Source: Gracilibacillus salitolerans (lineage in GTDB: Bacteria > Bacillota > Bacilli > Bacillales > Amphibacillaceae). From it: a stretch of DNA of 64,000 nt. The notes below the pieces were generated by a model. That model did not search any database, was not told the origin of the DNA, and saw nothing but the letters and a program-made list of their open reading frames with translations. Positions 44,022 to 53,521 of this stretch are shown one piece after another (the stretch's first letter is position 1; each line of letters opens with the position of its first letter). Both the position numbers and the translations under genes were made by a program. The stretch spans positions 3,162,001-3,226,000 of the forward strand of contig NZ_CP045915.1 in the NCBI RefSeq assembly GCF_009650095.1, read 5' to 3'.

Positions 44022-44046
44022 ATACCCTTTATTAGCTATTCTAAAC
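44022..44046 (-). promoter_or_regulatory. SigB-type promoter of ytxGHJ
   Basis: On the minus strand GTTTAG, 13 bases, GGGTAT, matching the SigB pattern GTTTAA-N12-14-GGGTAT at 11 of 12 positions. Located 41-65 bases upstream of ytxG. In B. subtilis this operon is SigB- and SigH-controlled. Confidence 0.8.
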
Positions 44047-44135
44047 AAGTTAATATTAAATTGCACGTAATAAGAAAAAAGAATTCATTAAAAAGTCAAG
44101 TATAAACACTTATATTATGTCCAATGAATGAATAT

Positions 44136-44166
44136 AAAAAAAGAAGGAGTGCCCCCTTCTTTTTTA
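44136..44166 (-). terminator. Terminator of murC
   Basis: AAAAAGAAGG (44138-44147) pairs with CCTTCTTTTT (44155-44164) around AGTGCCC, with T runs at both ends. Confidence 0.85.
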
Positions 44167-44189
44167 CACAAAAAACGGTCGGATCCTTC

Positions 44190-45485
44190 TTATTTTAGGC
44201 TTTTTTCATATGCTTCTTGGTATTTCTGAATATCCCCTGCACCCATAAAGACTAATACACTGTTTTGGTGATTTTCTAAAAGACGAATATTATCTAATTC
44301 CAGTAATTCACTATGATTGATTAATTGTTTCAAATCATTAATCGATAAGTTTGCTTGAGATTCTCTTGCAGATCCGAAAATATCACATAAGTATACAGCA
44401 TCCGCTTGTGATAAAGCTTCACTGAATTCATTCATAAAGGTTTTCGTTCTTGAATACGTATGAGGCTGAAATATCGCAACAATTTCCTTTTTAGGATATT
44501 TCTTTCGAGCTGCTTCTATCGTAGCCTCTACTTCTTTCGGATGATGAGCATAGTCATCAATTAAAACTTGATTATCGATTTGTTTTTCCGAAAATCTTCT
44601 TTTTACGCCTTTGAATGACACAATCTCTTTAATTTGAGACGCAGTAAAATCCTCATAATGACAAATGGTTATAACAGCTAATGCATTTAATATATTGTGG
44701 TTTCCATATGCGTTAATTTGAAATGTATCATAATAGTTATTACGAACAAACACATCAAATGTCGTACCATTTTCATCAACCTGAATATTTTTAGCACAAA
44801 AATCATTACTATCATTTAAGCCATAATAAAGAACAGGTACTTTTGCTTGGATTGCCTGCAAATATTCATCATCACCGCAAGCAACAATACCCTTCTTGAC
44901 ATTATCAGCCATTTGTTGAAAAGATTCAAATACATCCTCAATATCTTTAAAATAGTCAGGGTGGTCAAAATCAATATTTGTCATTATGGCATAATCTGGC
45001 TTATAGGCTAAGAAATGACGGCGGTATTCACATGCTTCAAATACATAATATTCACTGTCTTCTGATCCTTTTCCGGTACCGTCACCAATTAAATAGGAGA
45101 TTGGACAAGATTTATCCAAGACATGAGCAAGTAATCCAGTCGTAGATGTTTTTCCATGCGCACCAGTAACTGCAATACTTGTATATCGATTAATCCATTC
45201 ACCTAAAAACTCGTGATATCGATAGAATGGAAGACCTAGTTCTTTTGCTTTTTTGATTTCCTCATGATCTTCTTTAAATGCATTTCCAGCAATGATCGTT
45301 AAACCTTCTTTAATATTATCTTCAGAGAAAGGTAATATTGATATGTTTTTATCTTCTAAAACATCTTGTGTAAATATATATTTTTCAATGTCAGAACCCT
45401 GTACTTGTTCACCAGAGTCTGCCAGGATTTGTGCTAAGGCACTCATTCCTGTCCCTTTAATACCAATAAAATGGTAAGTTTTCAT
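44190..45485 (-). CDS. murC: UDP-N-acetylmuramate--L-alanine ligase
   Basis: 431 residues. Mur-ligase architecture: nucleotide-binding N-terminal domain with [11 protein letters not shown] (8-18), ATP loop [12 protein letters not shown] (about 106-117) and C-terminal domain with [10 protein letters not shown] and FQPHTYSRT. Adds L-Ala to UDP-MurNAc, the first amino acid of the peptidoglycan stem. Sits between ytxG and sftA, as in B. subtilis. ATG preceded by GGAGGTTCTTTTTT. Confidence 0.97.
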   Translation of the reverse strand: MKTYHFIGIKGTGMSALAQILADSGEQVQGSDIEKYIFTQDVLEDKNISILPFSEDNIKEGLTIIAGNAFKEDHEEIKKAKELGLPFYRYHEFLGEWINRYTSIAVTGAHGKTSTTGLLAHVLDKSCPISYLIGDGTGKGSEDSEYYVFEACEYRRHFLAYKPDYAIMTNIDFDHPDYFKDIEDVFESFQQMADNVKKGIVACGDDEYLQAIQAKVPVLYYGLNDSNDFCAKNIQVDENGTTFDVFVRNNYYDTFQINAYGNHNILNALAVITICHYEDFTASQIKEIVSFKGVKRRFSEKQIDNQVLIDDYAHHPKEVEATIEAARKKYPKKEIVAIFQPHTYSRTKTFMNEFSEALSQADAVYLCDIFGSARESQANLSINDLKQLINHSELLELDNIRLLENHQNSVLVFMGAGDIQKYQEAYEKSLK

Positions 45486-45740
45486 AAAAAAGAACCTCCA
45501 AAATCAATGATAAATTAACTCGTCTCATCATGATTGTTTTTCTAATCATTTTTAGAATTTATATACACAAGAAATTATCTTCTTATAAATCTTGGTTTGT
45601 GTCAAGTCTTGTAAGCAAATTTATTAATCTGTATGGTGTTTATGCCATTATATACTCAATCCATGTTGAATGTTCATCCCCTCATTTTGATCCGTTTCAT
45701 AAACTTTCTGAAAAATGATGGTGAACTCACATTTTTAAAA

Positions 45741-47816
45741 TTAATTTTCGTTAATGACATCATGACGAGATACTAGAATCTCTCGTTGTTTACTTCCATT
45801 CTGTCCAGAAATGATACCATTATCCTCCATCATATCGATTAACCTTGCTGCTCGATTATACCCTACCTTAAATCTACGTTGTAGTAAGGAAGCACTAGCC
45901 CCATTATAATCTAGAACAAATTCAACCGCTTGATGATAAAGTTCATCAGTCTCTTCACTGGAAGAAACTTGCTGTATCAGTTGCTCTTGCTCAAATAAAT
46001 AGTTCGGACTGGCTATCTGCTTGACATAATTAGTAATACGCTCTATTTCATCATCAGATACAAAGGCACCTTGTATCCTCTTTGTTTCACCAGATCCATT
46101 CTCGACAAACAGCATATCGCCTTTTCCTAGTAATTTTTCTGCTCCATTTGTATCTAAGATAGTTCTGGAATCAACTTGAGACGATACACTAAAGGCAACT
46201 CTAGTAGGTATATTAGCTTTTATTAATCCTGTTATAACGTCTACAGATGGTCTCTGTGTAGCTATTAACAAGTGAATACCGCATGCTCTTGCTTTTTGTG
46301 CAATTCGACAAATTGCATCCTCTACATCTTGCGGAGAGGTCATCATTAAGTCTGCCAACTCATCAATGACAATGACAATGTATGGCATATGATCTTCCGA
46401 ACGATTTTGTTGTTTCATTTTCTCATTAAAGCGATTAATATCCCGCGCTCCTTCTTCAACAAACTTCTGATACCTGTCCTCCATTTCCTGAACAGCCCAT
46501 TTTAAAGAAGAGGTGGCCGCCTTTACGTCGGTAATGACAGGTGCTACCAAATGCGGAATATCATTATAAGGCGTTAATTCGACCATTTTGGGATCAATTA
46601 AAAGAAACTTCACTTCTTCGTGGTTCGCTTTATATAACAAACTAATTAAAATCGTATTGATACAAACACTTTTTCCAGAGCCAGTTGCACCAGCAATAAG
46701 CCCATGTGGCATTTTCTTTAAATCTGTCACTACAGAATGACCTTCAATATCGGAACCAAGGCCAACGGTAAGTGGTGATGGACTGTCTTGAAAAGTGTTA
46801 CTTTCTAACATCTTTTGCAGAAAAACAGGCTCCGGGTTCAAGTTAGGTACTTCAATTCCAATAGTGTTTTTCCCCGGAATCGGTGCTTCAATCCGAATAT
46901 CTTTTGCCGCTAAATTTAACTTGATATCATCACTTAAATTCTTAATTTTACTCACTTTCACACCTGGTTCTGGTTGAATTTCAAAACGAGTCACAGACGG
47001 GCCCTGTGTCTTATCAACGACCTTTGCTTTTATATTAAAGTAACGTAAAGTTGTTTGTAACTTTTCTGCTTGTTCATTTATCCAACCATCATGACTTTGC
47101 TCGGTTTGTTCTACATCATTGAGCAAGTGGAGAGGCACGGATTTTTGTATGTGAACATGATCTGAAGTCGAGAGACGATTTTCACGCTTATGTTGCGTTG
47201 GATTTTTCCCTTGTTTATAATGTTTCCATTTATCCCGTGGTGTCATCATCACATTCAATGGCTTTACGTTAGCTTTTCGATCGCCTTTATCTTTCTTCCT
47301 GGTTTCCATTACTTTTGATATTTCTACTGTTTTACCAGGTTTATTTTCTTTTTCATACGTTGGTTTCTCTTCCGTAATAGGTGGAGAGACAGGTGTAATT
47401 GAAGGTGATTCATTTTCTGCGATCTGTTCATCCTCCATCACTTCATCTGCTGAATTTTCATCTTGATTTTCCACTGTCGCTTCCACGGAGTTATCCAATG
47501 ACTCCTCTTCTTCTATTACCAGCTTAGAACGGTTTCGAAAGCCATGTACTGGTGATGGCACTTCCTGTGCTCTAAAAGGCTCTTGTTTACTTTGATGTTC
47601 CCTTTGTTCTTCCTCCTGGTGTTGCTTACTTGTTGAACGATTTTCTTTATGTACGGTTTTTCTTTTAATAACCATGTCGGTTTGATTACTTTTCGGATAT
47701 CTATATGCCATTTTCGTTTCTATCGATTTATGTTGTAACGGTTTTTTTTCATTCGTTAATTCTGACTCGTTCTCTTCAAATAAGTGTTCCCATCTTTTTT
47801 TAATATTTTTCCACAT
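45741..47816 (-). CDS. sftA: SftA, soluble FtsK/SpoIIIE-type DNA translocase
   Basis: 691 residues. No membrane segments, which separates it from SpoIIIE. Residues 1-220 are a charged, low-complexity linker; then the alpha domain, a RecA-like motor with Walker A GATGSGKSV (near 375) and Walker B IVIVIDELADLM, the conserved RPSVDVITGLIKANIPTR, and a C-terminal gamma winged helix (LQRRFKVGYNRAARLIDMM) that reads polar DNA sequences. Moves chromosomal DNA from the closing septum and helps septum formation. About 255 bases before murC without an obvious gene between. Confidence 0.95.
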   Translation of the reverse strand: MWKNIKKRWEHLFEENESELTNEKKPLQHKSIETKMAYRYPKSNQTDMVIKRKTVHKENRSTSKQHQEEEQREHQSKQEPFRAQEVPSPVHGFRNRSKLVIEEEESLDNSVEATVENQDENSADEVMEDEQIAENESPSITPVSPPITEEKPTYEKENKPGKTVEISKVMETRKKDKGDRKANVKPLNVMMTPRDKWKHYKQGKNPTQHKRENRLSTSDHVHIQKSVPLHLLNDVEQTEQSHDGWINEQAEKLQTTLRYFNIKAKVVDKTQGPSVTRFEIQPEPGVKVSKIKNLSDDIKLNLAAKDIRIEAPIPGKNTIGIEVPNLNPEPVFLQKMLESNTFQDSPSPLTVGLGSDIEGHSVVTDLKKMPHGLIAGATGSGKSVCINTILISLLYKANHEEVKFLLIDPKMVELTPYNDIPHLVAPVITDVKAATSSLKWAVQEMEDRYQKFVEEGARDINRFNEKMKQQNRSEDHMPYIVIVIDELADLMMTSPQDVEDAICRIAQKARACGIHLLIATQRPSVDVITGLIKANIPTRVAFSVSSQVDSRTILDTNGAEKLLGKGDMLFVENGSGETKRIQGAFVSDDEIERITNYVKQIASPNYLFEQEQLIQQVSSSEETDELYHQAVEFVLDYNGASASLLQRRFKVGYNRAARLIDMMEDNGIISGQNGSKQREILVSRHDVINEN

Positions 47817-47937
47817 CGTACGTTCACGCTCTCTTCCTAATTTATGTACGATTTTACAATCGAGAACTCTTTCCCTATTTTATCATGAAAAGGCTCCTTG
47901 TAATAGCTATATTTTTTGAAAAATTACGTTTGAACGT

Positions 47938-47969
47938 GTAAAGAACCCTTGTCCGAAGACAAAGGTTCT
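47938..47969 (-). terminator. Terminator of ytpR
   Basis: AGAACCCTTGTC (47942-47953) pairs with GACAAAGGTTCT (47958-47969) with a CGAA loop; it overlaps the ytpR stop. Minus strand continues TTACACG, a short T run. Confidence 0.7.
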
Positions 47970-48567
47970 AAAATTGAAACTCAGTACCTACTTCTTTATC
48001 AGCTGGTAAAACATAAATTCCTTTTTCTTTTGGTGCGTTTGGCAGACCTAATTCTTTCTGTGAACAAATCATTCCATAAGAGTCTACATCTCTTAGTTTC
48101 GTCGGTTTAATTTCCAACCCGCTTGGCATAATTGCACCTACTTTTGCAACGACAACTTTCTGTCCCTGGTCTACATTTGGTGCACCACAGACAATTTGTA
48201 ATTGATCATTGCCGACATCAACCTGACAGACGCGTAATTTGTCCGCATTCTCATGTGGTTGGATCTCACTTACATAACCTACAACAAATTTAGGCGATAA
48301 ATCTAAATCTAATGGTTCTTTCAGGTTATTTTGTTCAAAGGCTTTTTTCATTTCTGCAAAAAGTTCTTCTGTTACTTTAATTTTTCCGTCTGACAAATCA
48401 GTGAAGTAGTTAGATGCACGGAAAACATTGTATCCTACAACCTCATTTGTTTTTTCATCGATAATCCTCACAACATCTCCAAATGATTCAAATGTTACTT
48501 TTTCACTATTTTTAACGGGAAAAAGTAGTACATCTCCAACACCTTTTTGATTATAGTAAACAAACAT
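47968..48567 (-). CDS. ytpR: YtpR, tRNA-binding-domain protein
   Basis: 199 residues. C-terminal half is an EMAP-II/CsaA-like OB-fold tRNA-binding domain (about 90-199; [52 protein letters not shown]), as at the N terminus of bacterial PheT. N-terminal half is a DUF4479-like domain. Free-standing copies are universal in Bacilli; function in RNA binding is inferred. 17 bases downstream of ytpQ. Confidence 0.92.
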   Translation of the reverse strand: MFVYYNQKGVGDVLLFPVKNSEKVTFESFGDVVRIIDEKTNEVVGYNVFRASNYFTDLSDGKIKVTEELFAEMKKAFEQNNLKEPLDLDLSPKFVVGYVSEIQPHENADKLRVCQVDVGNDQLQIVCGAPNVDQGQKVVVAKVGAIMPSGLEIKPTKLRDVDSYGMICSQKELGLPNAPKEKGIYVLPADKEVGTEFQF

Positions 48568-48584
48568 CTCTTCTTAATCCTCTC

Positions 48585-49397
48585 TTATTCTTTTGGTTTA
48601 TTTTTAGCTAAGATGAATACTGGTTCTAAATGCTTATCTTCATATATGAACGGTAGTGATGTAATCGGCACTCGTCCTTCAGCAAAAAACTTCATCGTCA
48701 TCTGTGCAATGATATCATACCCTGTTTCATTTTTGATATCTGCTACAATCAATACGTCTTGATGAGGGACAGCTACAACTACTTCACCTAGTGCATTTGC
48801 TTTCATTTCTTCTAAGAAGGCCTCATTTAATATACGACTGGCATCATATCCGTCTTGTGTCGCTATGAAATAGAAATCATTGTCTGCAACTGTATCTTTT
48901 TTTGGTGAAACAGATAAAGAACGAATATTAAACAAAGATATCTCCTTTAATCTTTCAAATGACCAGCCTTGTTCTTCCAACATCTTTTCATCGATAAGTT
49001 GGTAAGTCGTCCCTAAATCTAACGCATAATAGATATTCGTCTCTGCCGTATGCTCAGAATAGACTAAAGGTGTACCTGCCTTTGTTTTCTTCGGAAAAGA
49101 TGTCGCACGTATAACAGGATAGATTTGCTTTTCCTGTCCTTCTAATTGATGTTCTTCATGCATCATTTTTAAAGACTCACTCACATGGAATTGTAATTCC
49201 TCCAGTGCTACGTCTCCTCTTCGTTCATATTTTGCAATCACATTAGGAATATTTATCGAAACACCCTGTTTGTTGTCCTTCCATTCTACACGATAAACGT
49301 CTTTATCTCGATTAAATGAGACACGCCAATCATCATTTTCAAATAATTCGTCTAGTTTTCTTTTCATTTTAATTGAAGTCATTTTCATTATCTTCAT
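48585..49397 (-). CDS. ytpQ: YtpQ, DUF1444 family protein
   Basis: 270 residues, soluble. Matches the DUF1444 family by recurring features: the N-terminal DWRVSFNRDKDVYRVEW, an ALDLGTTYQLI segment and FYFIATQDGYDASRILN. No catalytic motif recognised. Forms a two-gene unit with ytpR, as in B. subtilis. The ATG has GGAGGATGAAGATA upstream. Confidence 0.9.
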   Translation of the reverse strand: MKIMKMTSIKMKRKLDELFENDDWRVSFNRDKDVYRVEWKDNKQGVSINIPNVIAKYERRGDVALEELQFHVSESLKMMHEEHQLEGQEKQIYPVIRATSFPKKTKAGTPLVYSEHTAETNIYYALDLGTTYQLIDEKMLEEQGWSFERLKEISLFNIRSLSVSPKKDTVADNDFYFIATQDGYDASRILNEAFLEEMKANALGEVVVAVPHQDVLIVADIKNETGYDIIAQMTMKFFAEGRVPITSLPFIYEDKHLEPVFILAKNKPKE

Positions 49398-49578
49398 CCT
49401 CCTTTTCGGAAGAAAACACTACAGGGTATTGTAACACTTTTTAATGGAAATGGAAAATAACCAATCTGGGATGAAGAAAAACCGGGCAAAACGCCCAGTC
49501 CTTATCACTAAATGCTAAGTTGATCAGCGATAACTTTAGTAGCCATTATGACATATATAGACCGTATGACCACCACTC

Positions 49579-49703
49579 CGGCTGCCCACTTCCCTTTCCT
49601 TGGGGTTTGTCCTTCAGCTAACTTTTTCGAGCAAAAATCGCTCGAAAAAGTGGATCTTCAGGTCAAACGATTCCCACAGGAGTTGAAGTGGGCGGCCTTC
49701 GCT
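49579..49703 (+). repeat. Long hairpin element, copy 1
   Basis: Base stem GCCCACTTC (49584-49592) with GAAGTGGGC (49685-49693); apex TTTTTCGAGC (49623-49632) with GCTCGAAAAA (49640-49649). The middle holds the unpaired-looking conserved pieces CTTCAGCTAACTTTT (49612-49626) and AAAAGTGGATCTTCAGGTC (49646-49664). Flanked by CCGGCTG and CGGCCTTCGCT. Confidence 0.85.
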
Positions 49704-49845
49704 TTATGCATGCGCTACAACATTTGTCAGACCTGGCAACTTGGGTTATTATCCCTGTGAAAGTGCAAGGTATGGCATGAGAAATCGCTAATAATGGTTA
49801 TAAAACCAATATTCTTTTTCTGTTATCCGTTGTAGAAACAGGTAT

Positions 49846-49979
49846 AGCGAAGGCCGACCGTTTCGACTCCTAAGGGATTAGCATGATCTGAAGATCCACT
49901 TTTGCAGGAAGAGTACTCTTCCTGCAAAAGTTAGCTGAAGAGCATGCCCCTTGGAAAGCGAAACGGTCAGCCGTAGCGG
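49846..49979 (-). repeat. Long hairpin element, copy 2 (inverted relative to copy 1)
   Basis: Base stem ACCGTTTCG (49857-49865) with CGAAACGGT (49959-49967); apex TTTTGCAGGAAGAG with CTCTTCCTGCAAAA. Core GATCTGAAGATCCACTTTT (49885-49903) and AAAAGTTAGCTGAAG (49926-49940) is the reverse complement of the copy 1 core. Stem sequences differ completely from copy 1 but pairing is kept. Confidence 0.85.
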
Positions 49980-50078
49980 TTGGCTTGCACAAGCTATCTT
50001 TCAAAATGACAACTCCATCTGAATAGACATTTAATCCCTTATTTGATCATTTTGGCGTAAATGATCTCTATTTTTGGT

Positions 50079-50151
50079 AAATAGCGGAATAGAGGTCCAC
50101 GGACGTCCTATAAGCGGCACTTTTGTCACAAATAGCGGAACAAATGTCCAC
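50079..50151 (+). repeat. Short direct repeat pair
   Basis: AAATAGCGGAATAGAGGTCC at 50079 and AAATAGCGGAACAAATGTCC at 50130, each continuing AC, with a third degenerate unit (TAAGCGGCACTTTTGTCAC) between them at about 50111. No coding role. Confidence 0.6.
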
Positions 50152-50226
50152 CCCTTGTAATCTAAGCAGTCAGTCTAATTCAAGTCAATGTTCACGTTAT
50201 TTCTCGCAGTTTATGTTTATATAGCA

Positions 50227-50257
50227 AAAAGAATCTACCTGAATGGATAGATTCTTT
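50227..50257 (-). terminator. Terminator of ytpP
   Basis: AAAGAATCTA pairs with TAGATTCTTT around a ten-base loop; minus strand continues TTGC after a T run. Confidence 0.8.
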
Positions 50258-50266
50258 GCAGATGTT

Positions 50267-50581
50267 TTATGCTAATTTTTCAATAAAGTTTTCGATTTCT
50301 TCTTTCGTTTTTCTGTCTTTACTTACGAAACGGTCTAATTCTTTCCCATGATCATAAGCCAAGAAGCTTGGAATTCCGAAAATATCATTGTTTGCACAAA
50401 TATCAATAAATTGATCTCTGTCGACATACACAAATACATAGGCATTATATTTTTCTTCTATTTCAGGTAAAATAGGCTCAATCACACGACAATCTGGACA
50501 CCAATCTGCTGAAAATAAAAAAATTACTTTTTCTTCGTTTTTCAACTGTTCAAATTCTTGTTCTGATTGTATAGTTCTCAT
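50267..50581 (-). CDS. ytpP: YtpP, thioredoxin-like protein
   Basis: 104 residues from ATG 50581; this start is preferred over one eight codons earlier because the AGGAGC at the end of the upstream gene then lies 9 bases before it. Thioredoxin fold with CPDC in FSADWCPDCRVIEP (about 25-38) and cis-Pro in FGIPSFLAYDHG. Probably a thiol reductase with a substrate range of its own; in B. subtilis it sits at the same locus. It starts 1 base after the stop of the preceding gene, so they are translationally coupled. Confidence 0.9.
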   Translation of the reverse strand: MRTIQSEQEFEQLKNEEKVIFLFSADWCPDCRVIEPILPEIEEKYNAYVFVYVDRDQFIDICANNDIFGIPSFLAYDHGKELDRFVSKDRKTKEEIENFIEKLA

Positions 50582-50582
50582 A

Positions 50583-51113
50583 TTACGATGCTCCTGTCTC
50601 TTCATATGCTATAGAGTTGGCGATATCCATCATATCTATTACATCTTGCTCTAATTCACTTTTATCACTTATTGTCGTAACTTTAACACCGCCAACACCT
50701 AATTGTACTTCGAATTGTTCTTCATGTTCTACAATATTAATATAACCAAAACGATCCTGGTCTTCAAAGGAAACTAACCACTCATGATCAAGTTCTTCCT
50801 TTGCTGCTTCATAATTTAACCGGCTCGTTTGCGACTCTAACGCATTATAAAATAAGATAAATTTTTGTTTTTCTTTGGTCAGTATCAAATTATTTACGGT
50901 TTGTTCTTCTACTTCAAATCCTTCTGGTAGATATAAAGCAAAGTTATCTACTTGTTGATTTTGGTCTTTTGCACTTTGTTGGAATTGTTGTTCTGCTACT
51001 TCGACAGCTTCTGATAAGACTTCCTCAGTTGGTTTGATCATCCATAAACTCATTCCTATTAAAAAAACGATTAATAAGGAAATAGCTACCAAACCAGATT
51101 TTTCCATTTTCAT
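50583..51113 (-). CDS. Membrane-anchored hypothetical protein upstream of ytpP
   Basis: 176 residues. N-terminal membrane span (about 8-27; LVAISLLIVFLIGMSLWMI), then a helical stretch and a mixed alpha/beta domain (NFALYLPEGFEVEEQTVNNL, KFILFYNALES) expected outside the membrane. Not recognised as a named family. ATG after AGGAGGATTTAT. Followed immediately by ytpP, so a function in cell-envelope thiol or stress physiology is possible but unproven; it has no cysteines. Confidence 0.8.
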   Translation of the reverse strand: MKMEKSGLVAISLLIVFLIGMSLWMIKPTEEVLSEAVEVAEQQFQQSAKDQNQQVDNFALYLPEGFEVEEQTVNNLILTKEKQKFILFYNALESQTSRLNYEAAKEELDHEWLVSFEDQDRFGYINIVEHEEQFEVQLGVGGVKVTTISDKSELEQDVIDMMDIANSIAYEETGAS

Positions 51114-51201
51114 ATAAATCCTCCTGATATTTTAGTCCTATTTTCCCCCTTTTACTATCATACTATTTTTTAATTATTTCACAAGAAAAAATTCATGCCA
51201 T

Positions 51202-51711
51202 TTATTTACTATTCCCATGGTAATGTGCTTGTCCTGCCAGAAGCTTTACTACATGTGTAAACATATCTTCACGTGAAACATGCGAATCTGTAAAGATACC
51301 GATAGCACCTTGGTGATGACGAATATCATTTATTTTTGTCCATTCTCTCATCATTTCGCCTAATTCTTGTCCATTTAATAAAGGTTTAGCAATTTCATCT
51401 GGCAGTGGAATTCTTGCACCACTAGCAATATATAAGTGATCATCTGGTGTGACAAGAGCACCCCAATTACACAAGAATACTTGACTGTTGATTTGCATAA
51501 TCCCACCTTCGAGACCGATACCATAGCAATGTCCCTCTGTTTGTTTACTTGCTTTCGCTCGATTTATTGCCCCTTGCATTGTCTCCATATCCGATTTGGG
51601 TTGGGCATGTACTCCTGAAGCAACGTCAGCACTCCTGATCGTTGCATCAACAAATATACGCTGAACAGCCTTCACTTTTGCTTTATTATAAGAACCTATA
51701 ACAATTTTCAT
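51202..51711 (-). CDS. DUF84 family NTPase (inosine/xanthosine triphosphatase-like)
   Basis: 169 residues. Begins IVIGSYNKAKVKAVQRIF, the substrate loop of the YjjX/DUF84 family, with GIGLEGGI (about 68-75) and FTDSHVSREDMF toward the C terminus. YjjX hydrolyses ITP/XTP to keep deaminated purines out of nucleic acids; I infer a similar house-cleaning job. Nine bases after the M42 peptidase gene. Confidence 0.88.
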   Translation of the reverse strand: MKIVIGSYNKAKVKAVQRIFVDATIRSADVASGVHAQPKSDMETMQGAINRAKASKQTEGHCYGIGLEGGIMQINSQVFLCNWGALVTPDDHLYIASGARIPLPDEIAKPLLNGQELGEMMREWTKINDIRHHQGAIGIFTDSHVSREDMFTHVVKLLAGQAHYHGNSK

Positions 51712-51720
51712 TATCGACGT

Positions 51721-52788
51721 TCACCCATTATTTCGAATTGTATCTACCGTGTTTTGATCTGTTTGTTTTACCAGTTTGATTAACAACTCTTTGGCTGCTT
51801 GATAATCGTCTACATGAATAATCGATGCATGTGTATGAATATAACGAGAGCAAATACCAATAACTGCTGAAGGAACCCCCTGATTGGATAAATGAACACT
51901 ACCAGCGTCTGTTCCACCTTGTGAGATAAAGTATTGATACGGAATATTGTTACTTTCTGCTGTATCTAAAACAAAGTCCTTTACCCCATGGTGTGTGATC
52001 ATCGAACGGTCAAATATACGCAACAGTGCTCCTTTACCAAGTTGACCAAATTCTTTATCATCACCTGACATATCATTGGCAGGTGATGCATCTAATGCAT
52101 AAAAAATGTCCGGCTTAATCATATTTGAAGCTACTTTTGCTCCACGAAGTCCAACTTCTTCCTGAACAGTAGCACCGGCGTAAAGTTCATTTGGAACAGT
52201 TTCATCTTTCAATTCCTTTAACAATTCAATGGCTAAACCACATCCATAACGATTATCCCAAGCTTTCGCTAAAATTTTCTTTTCATTTGCCATTGGAGTA
52301 AACTCAGAAACGGGAATAATCGATTGGCCTGGTTTTATCCCCATCTTCTCTGCGTCTTCTTTATTGTCCGCCCCGATATCGATCAACATGTTTTTCTGTT
52401 GCATAGGCTTGGAACGTTCTGCTTGCGTCAGATTATGTGGTGGAATCGAGCCAACTACACCAATGATTTTTTTATCGTCTGTATATATTTCCACACGTTG
52501 GGATAATAATACCTGAGACCACCAACCACCTAAAGGTTGAAAGCGAATCATGCCGTTACTTGTAATCTGTGTCACCATAAATGCTACTTCATCCATATGA
52601 CCTGCAACAAGAACTTTTGGGCCTTGGCCATTCTTAACACCAAAAACACCCCCAAGTCTGTCTTGCACGATGTCATCTGCATACTTCGTTAATTCTTGTT
52701 TCATAAACTTTCTCACTGAATGTTCATTACCTGGTGCACCTGGAAGTTCTGTCAACGTTCGAAAAAGCTCTAGCGTTTCTTGTTTCAT
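51721..52788 (-). CDS. ytoP: M42 family aminopeptidase (YtoP)
   Basis: 355 residues, dinuclear-metal peptidase. Metal ligands visible: H67/D69 in [11 protein letters not shown]182-type in [10 protein letters not shown], the catalytic EE in [12 protein letters not shown] in [10 protein letters not shown], and H in [13 protein letters not shown]. Members form large tetrahedral dodecamers and trim peptides from the N terminus; B. subtilis YtoP is described as a glutamyl aminopeptidase/endoglucanase-like M42 enzyme. ATG with AAAGGATGACGACAA upstream. First gene of a unit with the DUF84 protein. Confidence 0.93.
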   Translation of the reverse strand: MKQETLELFRTLTELPGAPGNEHSVRKFMKQELTKYADDIVQDRLGGVFGVKNGQGPKVLVAGHMDEVAFMVTQITSNGMIRFQPLGGWWSQVLLSQRVEIYTDDKKIIGVVGSIPPHNLTQAERSKPMQQKNMLIDIGADNKEDAEKMGIKPGQSIIPVSEFTPMANEKKILAKAWDNRYGCGLAIELLKELKDETVPNELYAGATVQEEVGLRGAKVASNMIKPDIFYALDASPANDMSGDDKEFGQLGKGALLRIFDRSMITHHGVKDFVLDTAESNNIPYQYFISQGGTDAGSVHLSNQGVPSAVIGICSRYIHTHASIIHVDDYQAAKELLIKLVKQTDQNTVDTIRNNG

Positions 52789-52965
52789 TTGTCGTCATCC
52801 TTTCTTTAGTACACTATATCATTTTTATTTATTATTCGAAAAGTATTATACATTTATAGATGATGCCAGTTTGAATACCTTTTTACTTGCTTTTTTTCGA
52901 TTATTATCCTTATGATGAAGATATATGTTTCGTCATTTAACTTAATCAATGGATGGAGTGAAACG

Positions 52966-53304
52966 ATGAATAAGAAGAATACAATTATTGTTGCAGGTTG
53001 TGCCTTTTTATTGGGGTATTTTCTAAAACAACAACAGAATGAGAGACAACGAATAAAGCCGGAAAAAGCTTTAAAAGTCGTAAAAGAGTGTTTTCAAAAG
53101 AAGTATGAAGTAAGTGGTTCGTGGATTTATATGAAATCTGAACCATTACAAAAGAATGGACTTGAATACGAAGTTTATCACGGCGGCATTACCAAATATA
53201 TTAATAGTGAATATGTACCATATGAATTTTATGTAGATGCATACACAGGAACTGTTATTGATATGTTCCCACAACATCCAAATCAAGTCCATACTACTGC
53301 TTAA
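52966..53304 (+). CDS. ytzB: YtzB-like PepSY-domain protein
   Basis: 112 residues from ATG 52966, chosen for GGATGGAGTGAAACG upstream; an 18-codon extension is open without a site. A membrane segment at about 6-22 (TIIVAGCAFLLGYFLKQ), then a small PepSY-like domain (KALKVVKECFQKK, YEFYVDAYTGTVIDM). PepSY domains often inhibit peptidases; here it is divergent from the M42 gene, as ytzB is near ytoP in B. subtilis. Confidence 0.88.
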   Translation: MNKKNTIIVAGCAFLLGYFLKQQQNERQRIKPEKALKVVKECFQKKYEVSGSWIYMKSEPLQKNGLEYEVYHGGITKYINSEYVPYEFYVDAYTGTVIDMFPQHPNQVHTTA

Positions 53305-53340
53305 TAATGCCCAACCGGTAACCCAGAGCAAATATGCTTA

Positions 53341-53380
53341 TACGAAAAAAACCGAGCTCCTCCGCTCGGTTTTTTCGTAT
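53341..53380. terminator. Bidirectional terminator between ytzB and trmB
   Basis: TACGAAAAAAACCGAGC (53341-53357) with GCTCGGTTTTTTCGTA (53364-53379), loop TCCTCC; works for both converging genes. Confidence 0.92.
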
Positions 53381-53411
53381 GAAAAGGATAAAATGATGTA
53401 AAAATCATATA

Positions 53412-53500
53412 ATGCGAAAGCTTGCTTGAGCAGATGCTGACTTATGCCCATTGGGTAAAAGCGAAGTATTCTGCCGGAGCGTATCCAACTTAATCAAATA
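53412..53500. repeat. Hairpin-rich intergenic element downstream of trmB
   Basis: GCAGA (about 53431) with TCTGC (about 53471), enclosing ACTT/AAGT and CC/GG pairs, plus a GCTTGCTTGAGC segment. GATGCTGACTTAT resembles GATGATGACTTAT in the 36.0 kb element. Probably another dispersed element; weak evidence. Confidence 0.35.
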
Positions 53501-53521
53501 TGCGAGTGATTTGCATGGTTT

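Larger units (their letters stand above)
49398..50226. other. Non-coding stretch with inverted hairpin pair and short direct repeats
   Basis: About 830 bases without a supported gene. Contains a GC hairpin at 49476-49500 (CTGGGCG/GCCCGG then TTTTTC on the minus strand), the two long hairpins (own entries), and two 22-base direct repeats at 50079-50100 and 50130-50151 differing at five positions and sharing AAATAGCGGAA…GTCCAC-type ends. Its base composition is richer in GC than neighbouring gaps. Probably a site where dispersed repeats have accumulated. Confidence 0.65.

Noticed and set aside
45486..45740. 62-codon plus-strand frame between murC and sftA
   Set aside because: No ribosome site, overlaps likely promoter region, and composition is not protein-like. 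I see nothing else in this gap.
49548..49760. 70-codon frame on the plus strand
   Set aside because: It runs through hairpin copy 1, whose two arms would be translated; no ribosome site.
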